From NCBI RefSeq assembly GCF_022828475.1, contig NZ_CP059557.1, positions 4,449,470-4,513,469 of the forward strand: a DNA stretch of 64,000 nucleotides. The letters are read 5' to 3'. Under the pieces are notes generated by a model. It ran no database searches and was not told where the DNA came from. It was given only the letters and a program-made list of their open reading frames with translations. Source of the stretch: Saccharopolyspora gloriosae. GTDB taxonomy: Bacteria; Actinomycetota; Actinomycetes; Mycobacteriales; Pseudonocardiaceae. The position numbers and the translations under genes were made by a program. Below, piece after piece: positions 53,448-62,406 of this stretch. Every line of letters starts with the position of its first letter. Position 1 is the stretch's first letter.

Positions 53448-54668
53448 ATGAAGATCACGTGTGTCGGCGCAGGACCGGCCGGGCTGTACTTCGCGATCTC
53501 CGCGAAGCTGCGTGACGCCGGGCACGACATCACCGTCATCGAACGTGATCCGCCCGGCGCCACCTACGGGTGGGGCGTCGTCTACTGGGACAACCTGCTG
53601 GACCCCCTCTACGCCAACGACGCGGAGAGCGCGCAGCAGATCCGGTCGGCCTCCACGCTGTGGCAGGAGCAGCAGATCGTGGTGGGCGGCAGCGATTACG
53701 GGTTCCTCGGCGGCTACGGCTTCAGCGTGAACCGCTCCACGCTGCTGGACGTGCTCTCCGAGCGCGCCACCGACCTCGGCGTGGACATCCGCTACGAGCA
53801 CGGCGTGGACGACCTGTCCGAGTTCGCCGACAGCGACCTGATCATCGGCGCCGACGGTGCGAACAGCAAGGTGCGCTCACTGCACGAGGCGGAGTTCGGG
53901 ACGCGCGTGGAGACCGGGAACAACCCGTACATCTGGCTCGGCACGGACATGGTGTTCGACCGGTTCACCTTCGCGTTCGAGCAGACCTCGGCGGGCTGGA
54001 TCTGGTTCCACGCCTACCCTTCCAGCGCGGGCATCAGCACCTGCATCGTGGAGTGCACCGAGCAGACCTGGAAGGCGCTGGGATTCGACTCCCGCGACAA
54101 CGAGGACACGGTGCGACTGCTGGAGAAGATCTTCGCGGCGCCGCTGGACGGGCACTCGCTGATCAGCCAATCGCGCGGCCAGCCCGCGCGGTGGCAGCGG
54201 TTCACGCAGGTGCTCAACAGGACCTGGCGGTACGAGAACGTGATGCTGCTCGGCGACGCCGCGCACACCACGCACTTCACCATCGGCTCCGGCACCCGGC
54301 TGGCGATCATGGACGCGGTGATCCTGGCGCAGAAGCTGCACGACCACGAGCACCTGGACACCGCGCTGCGCGACTTCGACCAGCAGGGCCGAGCCGCGCT
54401 GCGCCCGCTCCAGGCGGCCGGGCGCACCAGCATGTCCTGGTTCGAGCGGGCCGACCGCTATCTGGACCGCACCGCCACCGACGTGGCATACGCGATGGCG
54501 GCACGGCACGGCTACCAGCCGCCGTGGCAGTACCGGATGCACCAGGCGAGTCAGGTCGCGGCGGTCCGCAAGGGCATGCGCTGGTTCGACAGCGGCCAAC
54601 GCTGGTACCTCGCCTGCCGCCGAGGCGAAGCCCTCGGCACCCGCCCGGAGAAGGCCACGACCCGCTGA
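53448..54668 (+). CDS. FAD-dependent aromatic monooxygenase (VioD/anthraniloyl-CoA-monooxygenase-like)
   Basis: 406 residues from an ATG with CAGGAGG at good spacing. FAD-binding GAGPAG (7-12), VIERDPPGATYGWGVVYWDN, DLIIGADGANSKVR and GDAAHTTHFTIGSGTRLAIM define a class A flavoprotein monooxygenase. The start and the TYGWGVV segment are like VioD (which hydroxylates an indole ring in violacein synthesis) and the flavin domain of salicylyl/aminobenzoyl-CoA hydroxylases. With a Trp-rich peptide two genes upstream, hydroxylation of peptide indoles is an attractive but unproven idea. Confidence 0.85.
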   Translation: MKITCVGAGPAGLYFAISAKLRDAGHDITVIERDPPGATYGWGVVYWDNLLDPLYANDAESAQQIRSASTLWQEQQIVVGGSDYGFLGGYGFSVNRSTLLDVLSERATDLGVDIRYEHGVDDLSEFADSDLIIGADGANSKVRSLHEAEFGTRVETGNNPYIWLGTDMVFDRFTFAFEQTSAGWIWFHAYPSSAGISTCIVECTEQTWKALGFDSRDNEDTVRLLEKIFAAPLDGHSLISQSRGQPARWQRFTQVLNRTWRYENVMLLGDAAHTTHFTIGSGTRLAIMDAVILAQKLHDHEHLDTALRDFDQQGRAALRPLQAAGRTSMSWFERADRYLDRTATDVAYAMAARHGYQPPWQYRMHQASQVAAVRKGMRWFDSGQRWYLACRRGEALGTRPEKATTR

Positions 54669-54676
54669 GCTTCCGG

Positions 54677-54725
54677 GGTGAACGGCCCGTTCGTCCAATC
54701 TGGTTGGGCGAACGGGCCGTTCACC
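54677..54725. terminator. Palindromic intergenic hairpin, copy 4
   Basis: Begins GGTGAACGGCCCGTTCG and ends with its near complement. It lies between the converging monooxygenase and DUF397 genes, 9 bp after one stop and 13 bp before the other, fitting a bidirectional terminator. Confidence 0.75.
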
Positions 54726-54737
54726 TGACCGGCTTCG

Positions 54738-54932
54738 TCAGCCGCTGAAGCGACCCGCTTTGAGGGCGGTTAAGAAGTCGTCCCACCGCGCAGCGCTGGT
54801 GGTGATGTACCCGGCGCCGCGATCCTTCGTGTCCCGGACGGCGGCACCGGCTCCTGCACGTCCTACTTCGACGCAGTTGTCGTTCGGGTTGGACCGACTC
54901 GATTTACGCCAGTTGCTCGGCGACGTCTTCAT
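54738..54932 (-). CDS. DUF397 domain protein
   Basis: 64 residues. NWRKSSRSNPNDNCVEVGRA and VRDTKDRGAGYITTSAARWD are the DUF397 hallmark. These small proteins accompany XRE/DUF5753 regulators throughout actinomycetes (BldB/WhiJ-type networks, possibly antitoxin-like). It starts 29 bp inside the upstream XRE gene, so they are translated together. Confidence 0.92.
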   Translation of the reverse strand: MKTSPSNWRKSSRSNPNDNCVEVGRAGAGAAVRDTKDRGAGYITTSAARWDDFLTALKAGRFSG

Positions 54933-55779
54933 GGTTCTCCCTCTTGGTCTCGGTTGCTATCGACGAAATCAGGTCCAGAGATTCACCGGGCGGCAGCGCC
55001 ATCGCACCCAGGTTCGCAAGCTCGTGGCGATATGCCTCCACATCGTCCTTCTCGTACAAGAAGGTCGGACCGCGGAAGTGTTCGAGGTGGACGGTGGGTG
55101 CGGCCTTCTCGAACTCGAACAGCACGAATGATCCGTTGTGCGCCAGCGTCCATCGCGTCTCGCACGCCGGGATGATCTGCAACGAGACGTTCGATCTCCT
55201 TGCCATGTCGCGCAAATGCCGGATCTGCTCGGTCATCACGGCGCGGCTGCCGATCGTTTCCCGCAGCACGCGCTCGGCAAGGATCACTCTGAACCGGCGG
55301 TCGGACCGAATCGCCTCACGGCGAGCCATCCGCATCTCCACGCGCACATCGCGTTCGGCGGCCGGCACCGAGGCCATGATCTCCTGCACGTAAGCACGAG
55401 TCTGGAACGGACCCGGCACGATCAGTGGCGCGACATGGGTGATCGCGGTGGCCGATCTGTCGTATTCGCTGAGCTCAATGAGATGCCCGTGCAGTCCGGA
55501 CTTGCTGTCCGCAACTAGGTTCGGCTCACTGGCTGTTTCAGCGAATTCGATGAGCTCCTCATAGGCCTGCCCGGTCACGCCGAGGACACCCAAAACGCGG
55601 GAAACATGGGCCACCGGCGGTGTTCGATCACCACGCTCATAACGGGTGACGGTTCCTTGTGCGATCCCGAGCTCGGCCGCCAACTTCCGGCAGCTCCAAC
55701 CCGCTTGCCGTCGGATCTCGCGCAGTTCGGCACCCAGCAGCCGCGCTTTCGGGGTATTCCGATCCTTGGCTCCGACCAT
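54904..55779 (-). CDS. XRE-family regulator with DUF5753 domain
   Basis: 291 residues. The N-terminal helix-turn-helix (about 14-70) has LGAELREIRRQAGWSCRKLA and GIAQGTVTRYERGDRTPP. The C-terminal DUF5753 has APLIVPGPFQTRAYVQEIM and RIILAERVL-like FRVILAERVLRETIG. Such proteins pair with DUF397 partners and control development or secondary metabolism in actinomycetes. A tandem palindrome lies in the divergent promoter at 55838-55872. Confidence 0.92.
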   Translation of the reverse strand: MVGAKDRNTPKARLLGAELREIRRQAGWSCRKLAAELGIAQGTVTRYERGDRTPPVAHVSRVLGVLGVTGQAYEELIEFAETASEPNLVADSKSGLHGHLIELSEYDRSATAITHVAPLIVPGPFQTRAYVQEIMASVPAAERDVRVEMRMARREAIRSDRRFRVILAERVLRETIGSRAVMTEQIRHLRDMARRSNVSLQIIPACETRWTLAHNGSFVLFEFEKAAPTVHLEHFRGPTFLYEKDDVEAYRHELANLGAMALPPGESLDLISSIATETKRENHEDVAEQLA

Positions 55780-55837
55780 GAGCCGGATTGTAGTCAGCGC
55801 CTTGATCGCCAGGACTCCCCGAAAGAGTTATTGCTCT

Positions 55838-55872
55838 CGTGGCTCCGGAGCCACGATTATGACTCCGGAGCC
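55838..55872. promoter_or_regulatory. Tandem palindromic operator for the XRE regulator (candidate)
   Basis: A perfect 18-bp palindrome CGTGGCTCCGGAGCCACG (55838-55855), then GACTCCGGAGCC (55861-55872), a one-mismatch copy of its 12-bp core. The centres are about 20 bp apart, two helical turns. It sits between the divergent XRE gene and the small gene at 55898. Confidence 0.6.
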
Positions 55873-55897
55873 AAGATCGAGCAGTGAAGGAGACGAG

Positions 55898-56179
55898 ATG
55901 TTGGTCGGAGAAGCCGCATCAACCCCGACGCCCGTCCCGGTGCGGTACCGGGCCGGAGTCGTCGGCGAATCGCGCCGGGTGGTGCACCCGGCGGTGCTGG
56001 AGCTGGAAGGCGCGATCTACCTCGCGCGGTGCGGCGAGCCGCTCCCGACCTCCCAAGTGGAGGTCGAATCGCAAGGCATGCCGTGCATGAAGTGCGCCGC
56101 GCTGTTGTCGCTGGGAGCCGCACCCGCGCACGGAAAGCGCGCCGTCCGGATGGTCGGCGGCGTGATCGAAGCGGCGTGA
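55898..56179 (+). CDS. Small Cys-containing protein, unknown function
   Basis: 93 residues from an ATG with GAAGGAG 6 bases upstream. Contains VVHPAVLELEGAIYLARCGE and later MPCMKCAALL, so three Cys in a pattern that could bind a metal. It resembles short proteins often encoded opposite XRE/DUF397 pairs in actinomycetes, but I cannot assign a function. The palindromes in its promoter suggest control by the XRE protein. Confidence 0.65.
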   Translation: MLVGEAASTPTPVPVRYRAGVVGESRRVVHPAVLELEGAIYLARCGEPLPTSQVEVESQGMPCMKCAALLSLGAAPAHGKRAVRMVGGVIEAA

Positions 56180-56388
56180 CCGATCCCTGAACTCGGCCCG
56201 CTGATCACCCCCGACAGATCACGGGCCGAAGCCCGCCGGGCGCAGCGCCACCCCCTCCCCGTGGCGCGCGCCCGGACGGGCGAGGTCGAGGACGAGCGGA
56301 ACCTTCCCTTTCCACGCCGCTCGTCCTCCCGGCGGTCCGGCCGGAGTCGTTGCCCCCGAGCCCCGGCCGGACCCGCTGAAGTTGTGAA

Positions 56389-56435
56389 GTGAACGGTCCG
56401 TTTGACCAATCGGATCGGACGAAGGGGCCGTTCAC
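56389..56435. repeat. Palindromic intergenic hairpin, copy 5 (degenerate)
   Basis: GTGAACGGTCCGTTTGACCA with a right arm containing several mismatches. It lies in the 439-bp gap 56180-56618, which otherwise shows only presumable promoter sequence for the sugar transporter. Confidence 0.7.
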
Positions 56436-56618
56436 CTGACCGAACCCGGTGCGCGCCTCCTCGATGCCCACTCCATCGGGCGAACCGTCGGGCGAGCGCC
56501 GCTCGACGTGGTGGCGACCATCGGGCCGAGTGTCCTGCTCCGATGGCGCGGCGGTGCCCAGCGACCACGGTGTGGGAGTGGTTGACCTGCACGATCTTGC
56601 GTCTTAGCGTCAGCCGTC

Positions 56619-57908
56619 GTGCGCAGATCGACTTCCAGTGCCGGTGGTGCCGGCGGGCCGGGCATGTCCCGGCGGACCCTGCTGACCGCTTTCGGAGTGG
56701 GAGCGCTGGGACTCACCGCCGCCGGGTGCGGCTCCAACACCGGCCGGGGCGGCTCCGCGCCCGGCTCGTTGCAGCAGTGGTACCACGCCTACGGCGAGGA
56801 CGGCGTGCACGAGGCCGTGCAGCGCTACGCCGCCGAATACCCGCGTGGCGAGGTGTCGGTGCAGTGGAACCCCGGCGACTACGACTCGAAGATCGTCACC
56901 GCGTTGCAGAACAGCGCCGTGCCGGACGTGTTCGAGGGGCAGGCCAAGGTCGACTGGGTGCGGCAGGGGCAGGTCGTGCCGCTGGACGATCTGATCGCCG
57001 ACGTGCGCGCCGACTTCCCCCCTCAGGTGCTGGAGACCGCGACCGTCGAGGGCAGGCTCTACGGGATCCCGCAGTCCGTCGACACCCAGGTGCTGTTCTA
57101 CCGCAAGAGCAGGCTCGCGGCGGCCGGTGTGCGTCCGCCCGAGACGGTGGACGAGCTGATCGACGCCGCGAAACGACTCAACTCCCCCGCCGGAAACGGG
57201 CTGTTCGTCGGCAACGACGGCGGAGTCGGAGTGCTCGGCGGGCCGCTGCTGTGGTCGGCCGGACTGGACTACCTCAGCGCCGATCAGCGCCGCACCGGCT
57301 TCGACGATCCGCGCGCCGCGACCGCGTTCGGCAAGCTCGCCGAACTCAACGACAGCGGCGGGCTGCTGCTGGGAGCGCCCGCCGACTGGTCCGATCCGAG
57401 CGCGTTCATCGACGGGCTCGTCGCGATGCAGTGGACCGGGTTGTGGAACATCCCGAAGGTCGCTGCCGCCCTCGGCGACGACTTCGGCGTGCTGCCGTTC
57501 CCGCGCCTCGACGCGCAAGGCGCCCCGTCGGTCCCGATCGGCGCGTACGCCGCGATGGTCAATGCGAAGAGCGCGAACGTGGCCGCCGCCAAGGACTTCC
57601 TGCGCTGGCTGTGGATCGAGCGCACCGACCACCAGACCGAGTTCGCGACCGGGTTCGGCTTCCACATCCCCGCCCGCGACAGCCTCACCGCTCACGCGGC
57701 GAACCTGCGGTCCGGTCCCGCCGCCGACGCCGTGCGGTTCACCCGCGAACACGCTCATCTCGTGGGTGGTCCATTGTGGACATCGGCAGCGAATTCCGCG
57801 TTGTCCGACGCGTTGTTCCGCATCGCCCGCCAAGGTGCCGATCCCGTTGAGCAGACCCGTCAAGTCGTGACCGTCTCGGACACCGAGCTGAAACGCCTGT
57901 ACGGGTGA
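56619..57908 (+). CDS. Sugar ABC transporter substrate-binding lipoprotein
   Basis: 429 residues from GTG at 56619 (ATG at 56664, MSRRTLLTAFG, is an alternative). A twin-arginine SRRTLLTAFG signal with lipobox LTAAGC indicates Tat export and lipid anchoring. It is an MalE-like family 1 solute-binding protein: LQQWYHAYGEDGVHEAVQRY, VPDVFEGQAKVDWVRQG, GRLYGIPQSVDTQVLFYRKS, FATGFGFHIPARDS. Its stop overlaps the permease start. The bound sugar is unknown. Confidence 0.9.
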   Translation: MRRSTSSAGGAGGPGMSRRTLLTAFGVGALGLTAAGCGSNTGRGGSAPGSLQQWYHAYGEDGVHEAVQRYAAEYPRGEVSVQWNPGDYDSKIVTALQNSAVPDVFEGQAKVDWVRQGQVVPLDDLIADVRADFPPQVLETATVEGRLYGIPQSVDTQVLFYRKSRLAAAGVRPPETVDELIDAAKRLNSPAGNGLFVGNDGGVGVLGGPLLWSAGLDYLSADQRRTGFDDPRAATAFGKLAELNDSGGLLLGAPADWSDPSAFIDGLVAMQWTGLWNIPKVAAALGDDFGVLPFPRLDAQGAPSVPIGAYAAMVNAKSANVAAAKDFLRWLWIERTDHQTEFATGFGFHIPARDSLTAHAANLRSGPAADAVRFTREHAHLVGGPLWTSAANSALSDALFRIARQGADPVEQTRQVVTVSDTELKRLYG

Positions 57909-58816
57909 GCACGCGTTCTCGTCGCGACACCCGCGACTTCTGGCTGTTCGTCGGTCCGCTGCTGCTCGGGCTGATCATCTTCTCCTACGTGCCGATCGGC
58001 TGGAGCCTGTACCTGAGCTTCTTCGACGCCCGCAACACCGTCACGCCCGAGGTGTTCGTCGGCGTCGGGAACTACACCGCGATGCTCACCAACGAGGCGT
58101 TCCTGTCCAGCCTCGTCACGTTCAGCGCGTTCGCCGTCGGCATCGTGCCGCTCACCTACGTCGCCGCGCTCGCCCTGGCGCTCGCGGTGGACCGGGTGAA
58201 GTTCGCGAAGGCGTTCTTCCGGTCGGTGTTCTTCCTGCCGTTCGCCTGCTCCTACGTGGTGGCCGCGCTGATCTGGAAGACTTCGCTGTTCTCCGGGGTG
58301 AACTACGGGCTGGTCAACAGCGTGCTCGGCGCGTTCGGCATCGACCCGGTGGCGTGGACGGGCACCGCCGATCCGCCGCTGTACTGGATCGTGCTGATCA
58401 CCGCTCGGCTCTGGTTGCAGCTCGGCTTCTACATGCTGCTGTTCATCGCCGCGCTGCAACGCATCCCCGACCGGCTCTACGAAGCGGCCTGGCTGGACGG
58501 GGCGAAACCCGGCTGGCAGGTGTTCCGGTACATCACGCTGCCGCAGCTGCGCGGAACCAGCGTCGCCGTGCTGCTGCTGTTGCTGATCAACGCGTTCCAA
58601 GCGTTCGACGAGTTCTACAACATCCTCGGCGACGCGCGCGGCTACCCGCCGTACGGGCGGCCGCCACTGGTGTACCTGTACTACACCGCACTCGGCTCCG
58701 GCGGCCAAGACCTCGGTCGCGGCAGCGCGGGAGCGGTGATCCTGTCGGTGCTGATCGCGGTGGTGACGCTGGTGCAGGGCAAGGTGCTCGGATTCGGCAA
58801 GGGGCGAGACCGGTGA
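57905..58816 (+). CDS. Sugar ABC transporter permease (MalF-type)
   Basis: 303 residues from a GTG overlapping the binding-protein stop (GTGA at 57905-57908). Six predicted membrane helices and the EAA loop YEAAWLDGAKPGWQVFRYIT, which contacts the ATPase. It begins with FWLFVGPLLLGLIIFSYVP, the usual first helix of this family. It forms a heterodimer with the next gene product. Confidence 0.93.
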   Translation: MSTRSRRDTRDFWLFVGPLLLGLIIFSYVPIGWSLYLSFFDARNTVTPEVFVGVGNYTAMLTNEAFLSSLVTFSAFAVGIVPLTYVAALALALAVDRVKFAKAFFRSVFFLPFACSYVVAALIWKTSLFSGVNYGLVNSVLGAFGIDPVAWTGTADPPLYWIVLITARLWLQLGFYMLLFIAALQRIPDRLYEAAWLDGAKPGWQVFRYITLPQLRGTSVAVLLLLLINAFQAFDEFYNILGDARGYPPYGRPPLVYLYYTALGSGGQDLGRGSAGAVILSVLIAVVTLVQGKVLGFGKGRDR

Positions 58817-59637
58817 GCCGCGCCGGAGCCGTGCTGCGCTGGACGGCGCTGGTGATCGCGGCGGCGCTGTTCCTGCTGCCGTTCTACCTGCTGATCCGCA
58901 ACGGGCTCGCCACCCGCGAGGAGATCACCTCACCGCAGTGGACGTTCCTGCCCGCCGACCTGCACTGGGAGAACGTGGCCGCGCTGTTCGTGGACACCGA
59001 AGTGCCCTTCGCCCGCAGCCTGCTCAACTCGGCGATGGTGGCGGTGCTGCAGACCGGGGGTGAGCTGCTGCTGTGCTCGGCCGCCGGATACGGGCTGGCG
59101 CGGATTCCGTACCGGCACTCCGGCAAGGTGCTGGGCGTGGTCGTGGCGACGCTGCTGGTGCCGACCTCGGTGACGTTCGTGCCGAGCTTCGTGCTCGTCT
59201 CCAGCCTCGGCTGGCTCTCGGACCTGCGCGGACTGGTCGTTCCGGGGTTGTTCAGCGCGCTGAACACGGTGCTGTTCCGGCAGTTCTTCCTGGACTTCCC
59301 CAGCGAACTGGAGGACGCGGGACGCATCGACGGCCTCGGGCGGTGGGGCGTGTTCCGGCGGATCGTGCTGCCGAACTCCACCGGGTTCCTGGCCGCCATC
59401 GCCGCCATCACGTTCATCGGGAGCTGGAACTCGTTCCTGTGGCCGCTGGTCATCGCTCAGGACTCGTCGTCGTGGACCGTGCAGGTCGCGCTCTCCGGGC
59501 TGCTCACCGCGCAGAACCCGCAGCTGAACCTGCTGTTCGCGGCGGCGGCGATCTCCATCCTGCCGATCGTGCTGCTGTTCGTCGGCCTCCAGCGGTACCT
59601 GGTGCGCGGCGTGACCGAGACCGGCGTCAACGGGTGA
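58813..59637 (+). CDS. Sugar ABC transporter permease (MalG-type)
   Basis: 274 residues from a GTG overlapping the previous stop. Membrane helices and the EAA loop ELEDAGRIDGLGRWGVFRRI are clear; LIRNGLATREEITSPQW follows the first helix, as in MalG. No ATPase gene follows, so the transporter presumably uses a shared MsiK-type ATPase, common in actinomycetes. Confidence 0.93.
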   Translation: MSRAGAVLRWTALVIAAALFLLPFYLLIRNGLATREEITSPQWTFLPADLHWENVAALFVDTEVPFARSLLNSAMVAVLQTGGELLLCSAAGYGLARIPYRHSGKVLGVVVATLLVPTSVTFVPSFVLVSSLGWLSDLRGLVVPGLFSALNTVLFRQFFLDFPSELEDAGRIDGLGRWGVFRRIVLPNSTGFLAAIAAITFIGSWNSFLWPLVIAQDSSSWTVQVALSGLLTAQNPQLNLLFAAAAISILPIVLLFVGLQRYLVRGVTETGVNG

Positions 59638-59800
59638 GCGCTTGCTGGATCTTCGCTGGTAACAGGGCCGTTGCTGCGGTTTCATGGCGCTGACACGTGG
59701 CGGGTCGAGACTGACGCCCTCCGGTTGAACAGCGCGGCGGCTCCGGTCCGCCGCACCGGTCCCGGAGCTGATCGTTCGCCGCGCCGGAAGGACTCTGATC

Positions 59801-59917
59801 ATGCTGCACGCCTTGGGCACCATCGCCGTCGTCACCGCGGGCATCGCCGGGTTCTGGGCCGGTTACCACCTCGACGCCCGCCGCACGCACCGCCCCACCG
59901 CCTCCGCCGCCGCCTGA
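59801..59917 (+). CDS. Small single-pass membrane peptide
   Basis: 38 residues from an ATG with GGAAGGA 8 bases upstream: MLHALGTIAVVTAGIAGFWA is a membrane helix, followed by GYHLDARRTH and an Ala-rich end. It is followed 19 bp later by the tandem hairpins. Short size makes it tentative, but the ribosome-binding site and composition support it. Region 59638-59800 contains nothing else. Confidence 0.5.
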   Translation: MLHALGTIAVVTAGIAGFWAGYHLDARRTHRPTASAAA

Positions 59918-59936
59918 GCAGCGACTGATTCGGAGC

Positions 59937-60176
59937 GAGTGAACGGACCCTTCGACCAATCCCGTTGGACAAACGGTCCGCTCACTCCAACCTCCGGCAC
60001 CGCAACGACAGACCCTCACCGACTCGGAGCGAGTGAACGGACCGTTCGACCAATCCCCTTGGACAAACGGTCCGCTCACTCCAACCTCCCGACACCACAA
60101 CGACAGACCCTCACCGAACCGGAGCGAGTGAACGGACCGTTCGACCAATCTCGTTGGACGAACGGTCCGCTCACTC
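59937..60176. repeat. Three tandem palindromic hairpins, ~94-bp period
   Basis: Hairpins at 59937-59987, 60031-60081 and 60126-60176, each GAGTGAACGGACCsTTCGACCA plus the near complement, joined by a conserved ~43-bp spacer containing CGACAGACCCTCACCGA. They lie between the converging small gene and the response regulator. Confidence 0.88.
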
Positions 60177-60199
60177 CGGCCGCGCCGGTGTTGGGGAGC

Positions 60200-60850
60200 T
60201 CAGTCGTTGAGGAGGCCTGCGTCGTGGGCGAGGATGGCGGCCTGGACTCGGTTCGTGCAGTCCAGCTTCGCGAGCAGGCGGCTCAGGTGCGCCTTCACCG
60301 TGCCCACGGCCATGTGCAGGTGTTGCCCGATCTCCGCGTTGGACGAGCCGGCGCCGACCTGCCGCAGCACGTCGGTCTCCGCCTCGGTGAGCTCGGCGAT
60401 GCGCCGCCGCGCGGGTTCGGCCGCGTCCGGGGTGAGCAGGTGGCGTTCGATGAGGCTCCGGGTGATCTGCGGGGCGAGGATCGGCTCGCCGTCGGAAACC
60501 TGGCGCACCGCTCGGATCAGTTCCGCGGGGCCGGTGTCCTTGAGCAGGAATCCGCCCGCGCCGACGCGCAACGCCCGCGCGACATTGCGGTCGTCGCCGA
60601 ACGCGGTGAGCACGATGCTGCGGGTGCGCGGCGACTCCCGCGCGATCCCGGCGACGGCGGTGATGCCATCACCACCGGGCATCTGCACGTCCAGCAAGGC
60701 CACGTCGACCTCCTGGCTGCGGCAGGCGTGCACCGCCTCGGGTCCGTCGGCGGCCTCCGCGACCACTTCGACGTCCTCGGCGTTGTCCAGGATCAGCCGG
60801 ATGCCGGTGCGCATCAGAGCCTCGTCGTCCGCGATGAGCACCCTGATCAT
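60200..60850 (-). CDS. NarL/LuxR-family response regulator
   Basis: 216 residues. The receiver domain has acidic pair D8/D9, phosphorylation Asp at 54 (ALLDVQMPGGDG) and Lys in FLLKDTG. The C-terminal LuxR HTH is LTEAETDVLRQVGAGSSNAE followed by IGQHLHMAVGTVKAHLSRLL. It is 15 bp downstream of its histidine kinase gene and probably regulates the divergent CPBP protease gene or itself. Confidence 0.94.
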   Translation of the reverse strand: MIRVLIADDEALMRTGIRLILDNAEDVEVVAEAADGPEAVHACRSQEVDVALLDVQMPGGDGITAVAGIARESPRTRSIVLTAFGDDRNVARALRVGAGGFLLKDTGPAELIRAVRQVSDGEPILAPQITRSLIERHLLTPDAAEPARRRIAELTEAETDVLRQVGAGSSNAEIGQHLHMAVGTVKAHLSRLLAKLDCTNRVQAAILAHDAGLLND

Positions 60851-60865
60851 GGGCCGGATCGTAGG

Positions 60866-62326
60866 TCACCGGTAGAACGCAACGACCACCAGGGCCACGC
60901 TCGTGCCGAGCAGCAGCAGGCCCAGGATCAGCAGCAGGCATCCTGCGCCGAGAGCACGTGGCAGCGTCAGCACATCGGCGTCGAGCACCGGCGGCGGCTC
61001 CCGCACCGGCCCGATCTCTTGGCGCGGCGCGGAAATCGGCGGCCGCGCGGGCAGTTCCGCCCGGAGCGCGAAACCGCCGTCGGGCGCGGCGGCGCCCGCC
61101 AGCTCGCCGCCGAGCATCCGGGCGCGTTCCTCCAGCCCGGCGAGGCCGCTGCGCAAACCGGACGCCGGACGGTCCGTCGCCTCCCCCGGGCCATTTCCGA
61201 CGCGGAGCAGGATCCGGTCGGCGGCGGTCACCTCGACCACGACGGCGGCGCCCGGCGCGTGCTTGTGGGCGTTGGTGAGCCCTTCCCGCACGATGCGGTG
61301 CACGGCGTGCCGAGTCCGCGGGTCCACTCCGTCGAGGTCTGCGCCGCGCCAGTCCAGCGAGACGGGCATGCCCGCCGCCCGCGACTCCGCGACGAGGCGT
61401 TCCACGTCCGGCCGGCAGCCGCTTCGCTCGTCGAACGCTTCGTGCTCGCTGGTTCCGGAGCGGAGCACACCGAGGATCTCGCGAAGTTCGGTGAGCGCCT
61501 CACCGGCGGTGGTGCGCACGAAGGTCGCCTGGTCACCGAGCTTCGGCGTCTCCTTCGCGGCGGTCAGCTCCAGCGCCCCGGCGTGCAGCGACAGCAACGA
61601 CAGCCGGTGCCCGAGCATGTCGTGCATTTCGCCGGCGATGCTCGCCCGCTCCGCTGAACGGGCCTGTTCGGCGGTGAGGTGGCGAGCCTGCTCCAGGTAG
61701 TCGTTGCGCTCCCGCAACAAACGCACCAGCGGCTGACGCGCACCGAGCAGCGCGCCCGCGATCAGCGGCACGAGCAGTTCGATGGCGAAGTAGAGGGCTT
61801 GCGCCGACACCAGTTGGCCGAGCGGCATGGCCTCCTCGCGCAACGTCACCAGCACCGCCTTCACGACGGCCGTGATCAGCACCGCCGACCAGAGCCGCCA
61901 ATCCCACCGCACCCGCCGGGCGGCCGTGAAGGCGACGACGATCGACGCGACCGACGCGGCGGCCATGGAATCACCGACGGCCAGCACGGTGGTCGCCAAC
62001 AGTGCTCCGACCGGCCACCGCCTGCGGGCGGGCACGAGCGTCGCGGCGTAGACGGCGAGGAACACGGCGACGGGCAGCGGCAGCGGATCGCGAAGCACGA
62101 ACGCCGGAGTGAGCAGGCCCTCCGCCAGCAGCAGCGCGAAGCACACGGACTCCAGCACGATCGTCCGGCGGGGTGCGGCGCGCACAGCAGCGACGATCCG
62201 TTCCGCCTCGGCGGCCACGGCGGACGGATACCGCGCTGGTTTTTCCCTGGACACAACGACATTCTCACCGCACCCCGATCGGCCCGGTAGCGCCGGGTGG
62301 CTCGGAAGGCGTGTCCGATCGGCCAT
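60866..62326 (-). CDS. Sensor histidine kinase (HisKA_3/NarL partner type)
   Basis: 486 residues if the ATG at 62326 is used; a GTG near 62257 is an alternative and no clear ribosome-binding site decides. About five membrane segments lie between 55 and 195. A coiled coil leads to the HisKA_3 phosphoacceptor His235 in EMHDMLGHRLSLLSLHAGAL, and the HATPase has HRIVREGLTNAHKHAPGA and GLAGLEERARMLGGEL. Unusually, another hydrophobic segment follows at the very C-terminus (LLLILGLLLLGTSVALVVVA). It pairs with the response regulator. Confidence 0.9.
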   Translation of the reverse strand: MADRTRLPSHPALPGRSGCGENVVVSREKPARYPSAVAAEAERIVAAVRAAPRRTIVLESVCFALLLAEGLLTPAFVLRDPLPLPVAVFLAVYAATLVPARRRWPVGALLATTVLAVGDSMAAASVASIVVAFTAARRVRWDWRLWSAVLITAVVKAVLVTLREEAMPLGQLVSAQALYFAIELLVPLIAGALLGARQPLVRLLRERNDYLEQARHLTAEQARSAERASIAGEMHDMLGHRLSLLSLHAGALELTAAKETPKLGDQATFVRTTAGEALTELREILGVLRSGTSEHEAFDERSGCRPDVERLVAESRAAGMPVSLDWRGADLDGVDPRTRHAVHRIVREGLTNAHKHAPGAAVVVEVTAADRILLRVGNGPGEATDRPASGLRSGLAGLEERARMLGGELAGAAAPDGGFALRAELPARPPISAPRQEIGPVREPPPVLDADVLTLPRALGAGCLLLILGLLLLGTSVALVVVAFYR

Positions 62327-62406
62327 CGGCAGTGGCCGCTCGGATGAAGACCGTTCCACGAGCGCACCTCTAATGTTGATCAGGACCGATCGATGTGAGG
62401 ACTCAG

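Noticed and set aside
59939-61657. A 572-residue plus-strand frame across the tandem hairpins and two-component genes
   Set aside because: It translates the palindromic repeats and the antisense of the response regulator and kinase.
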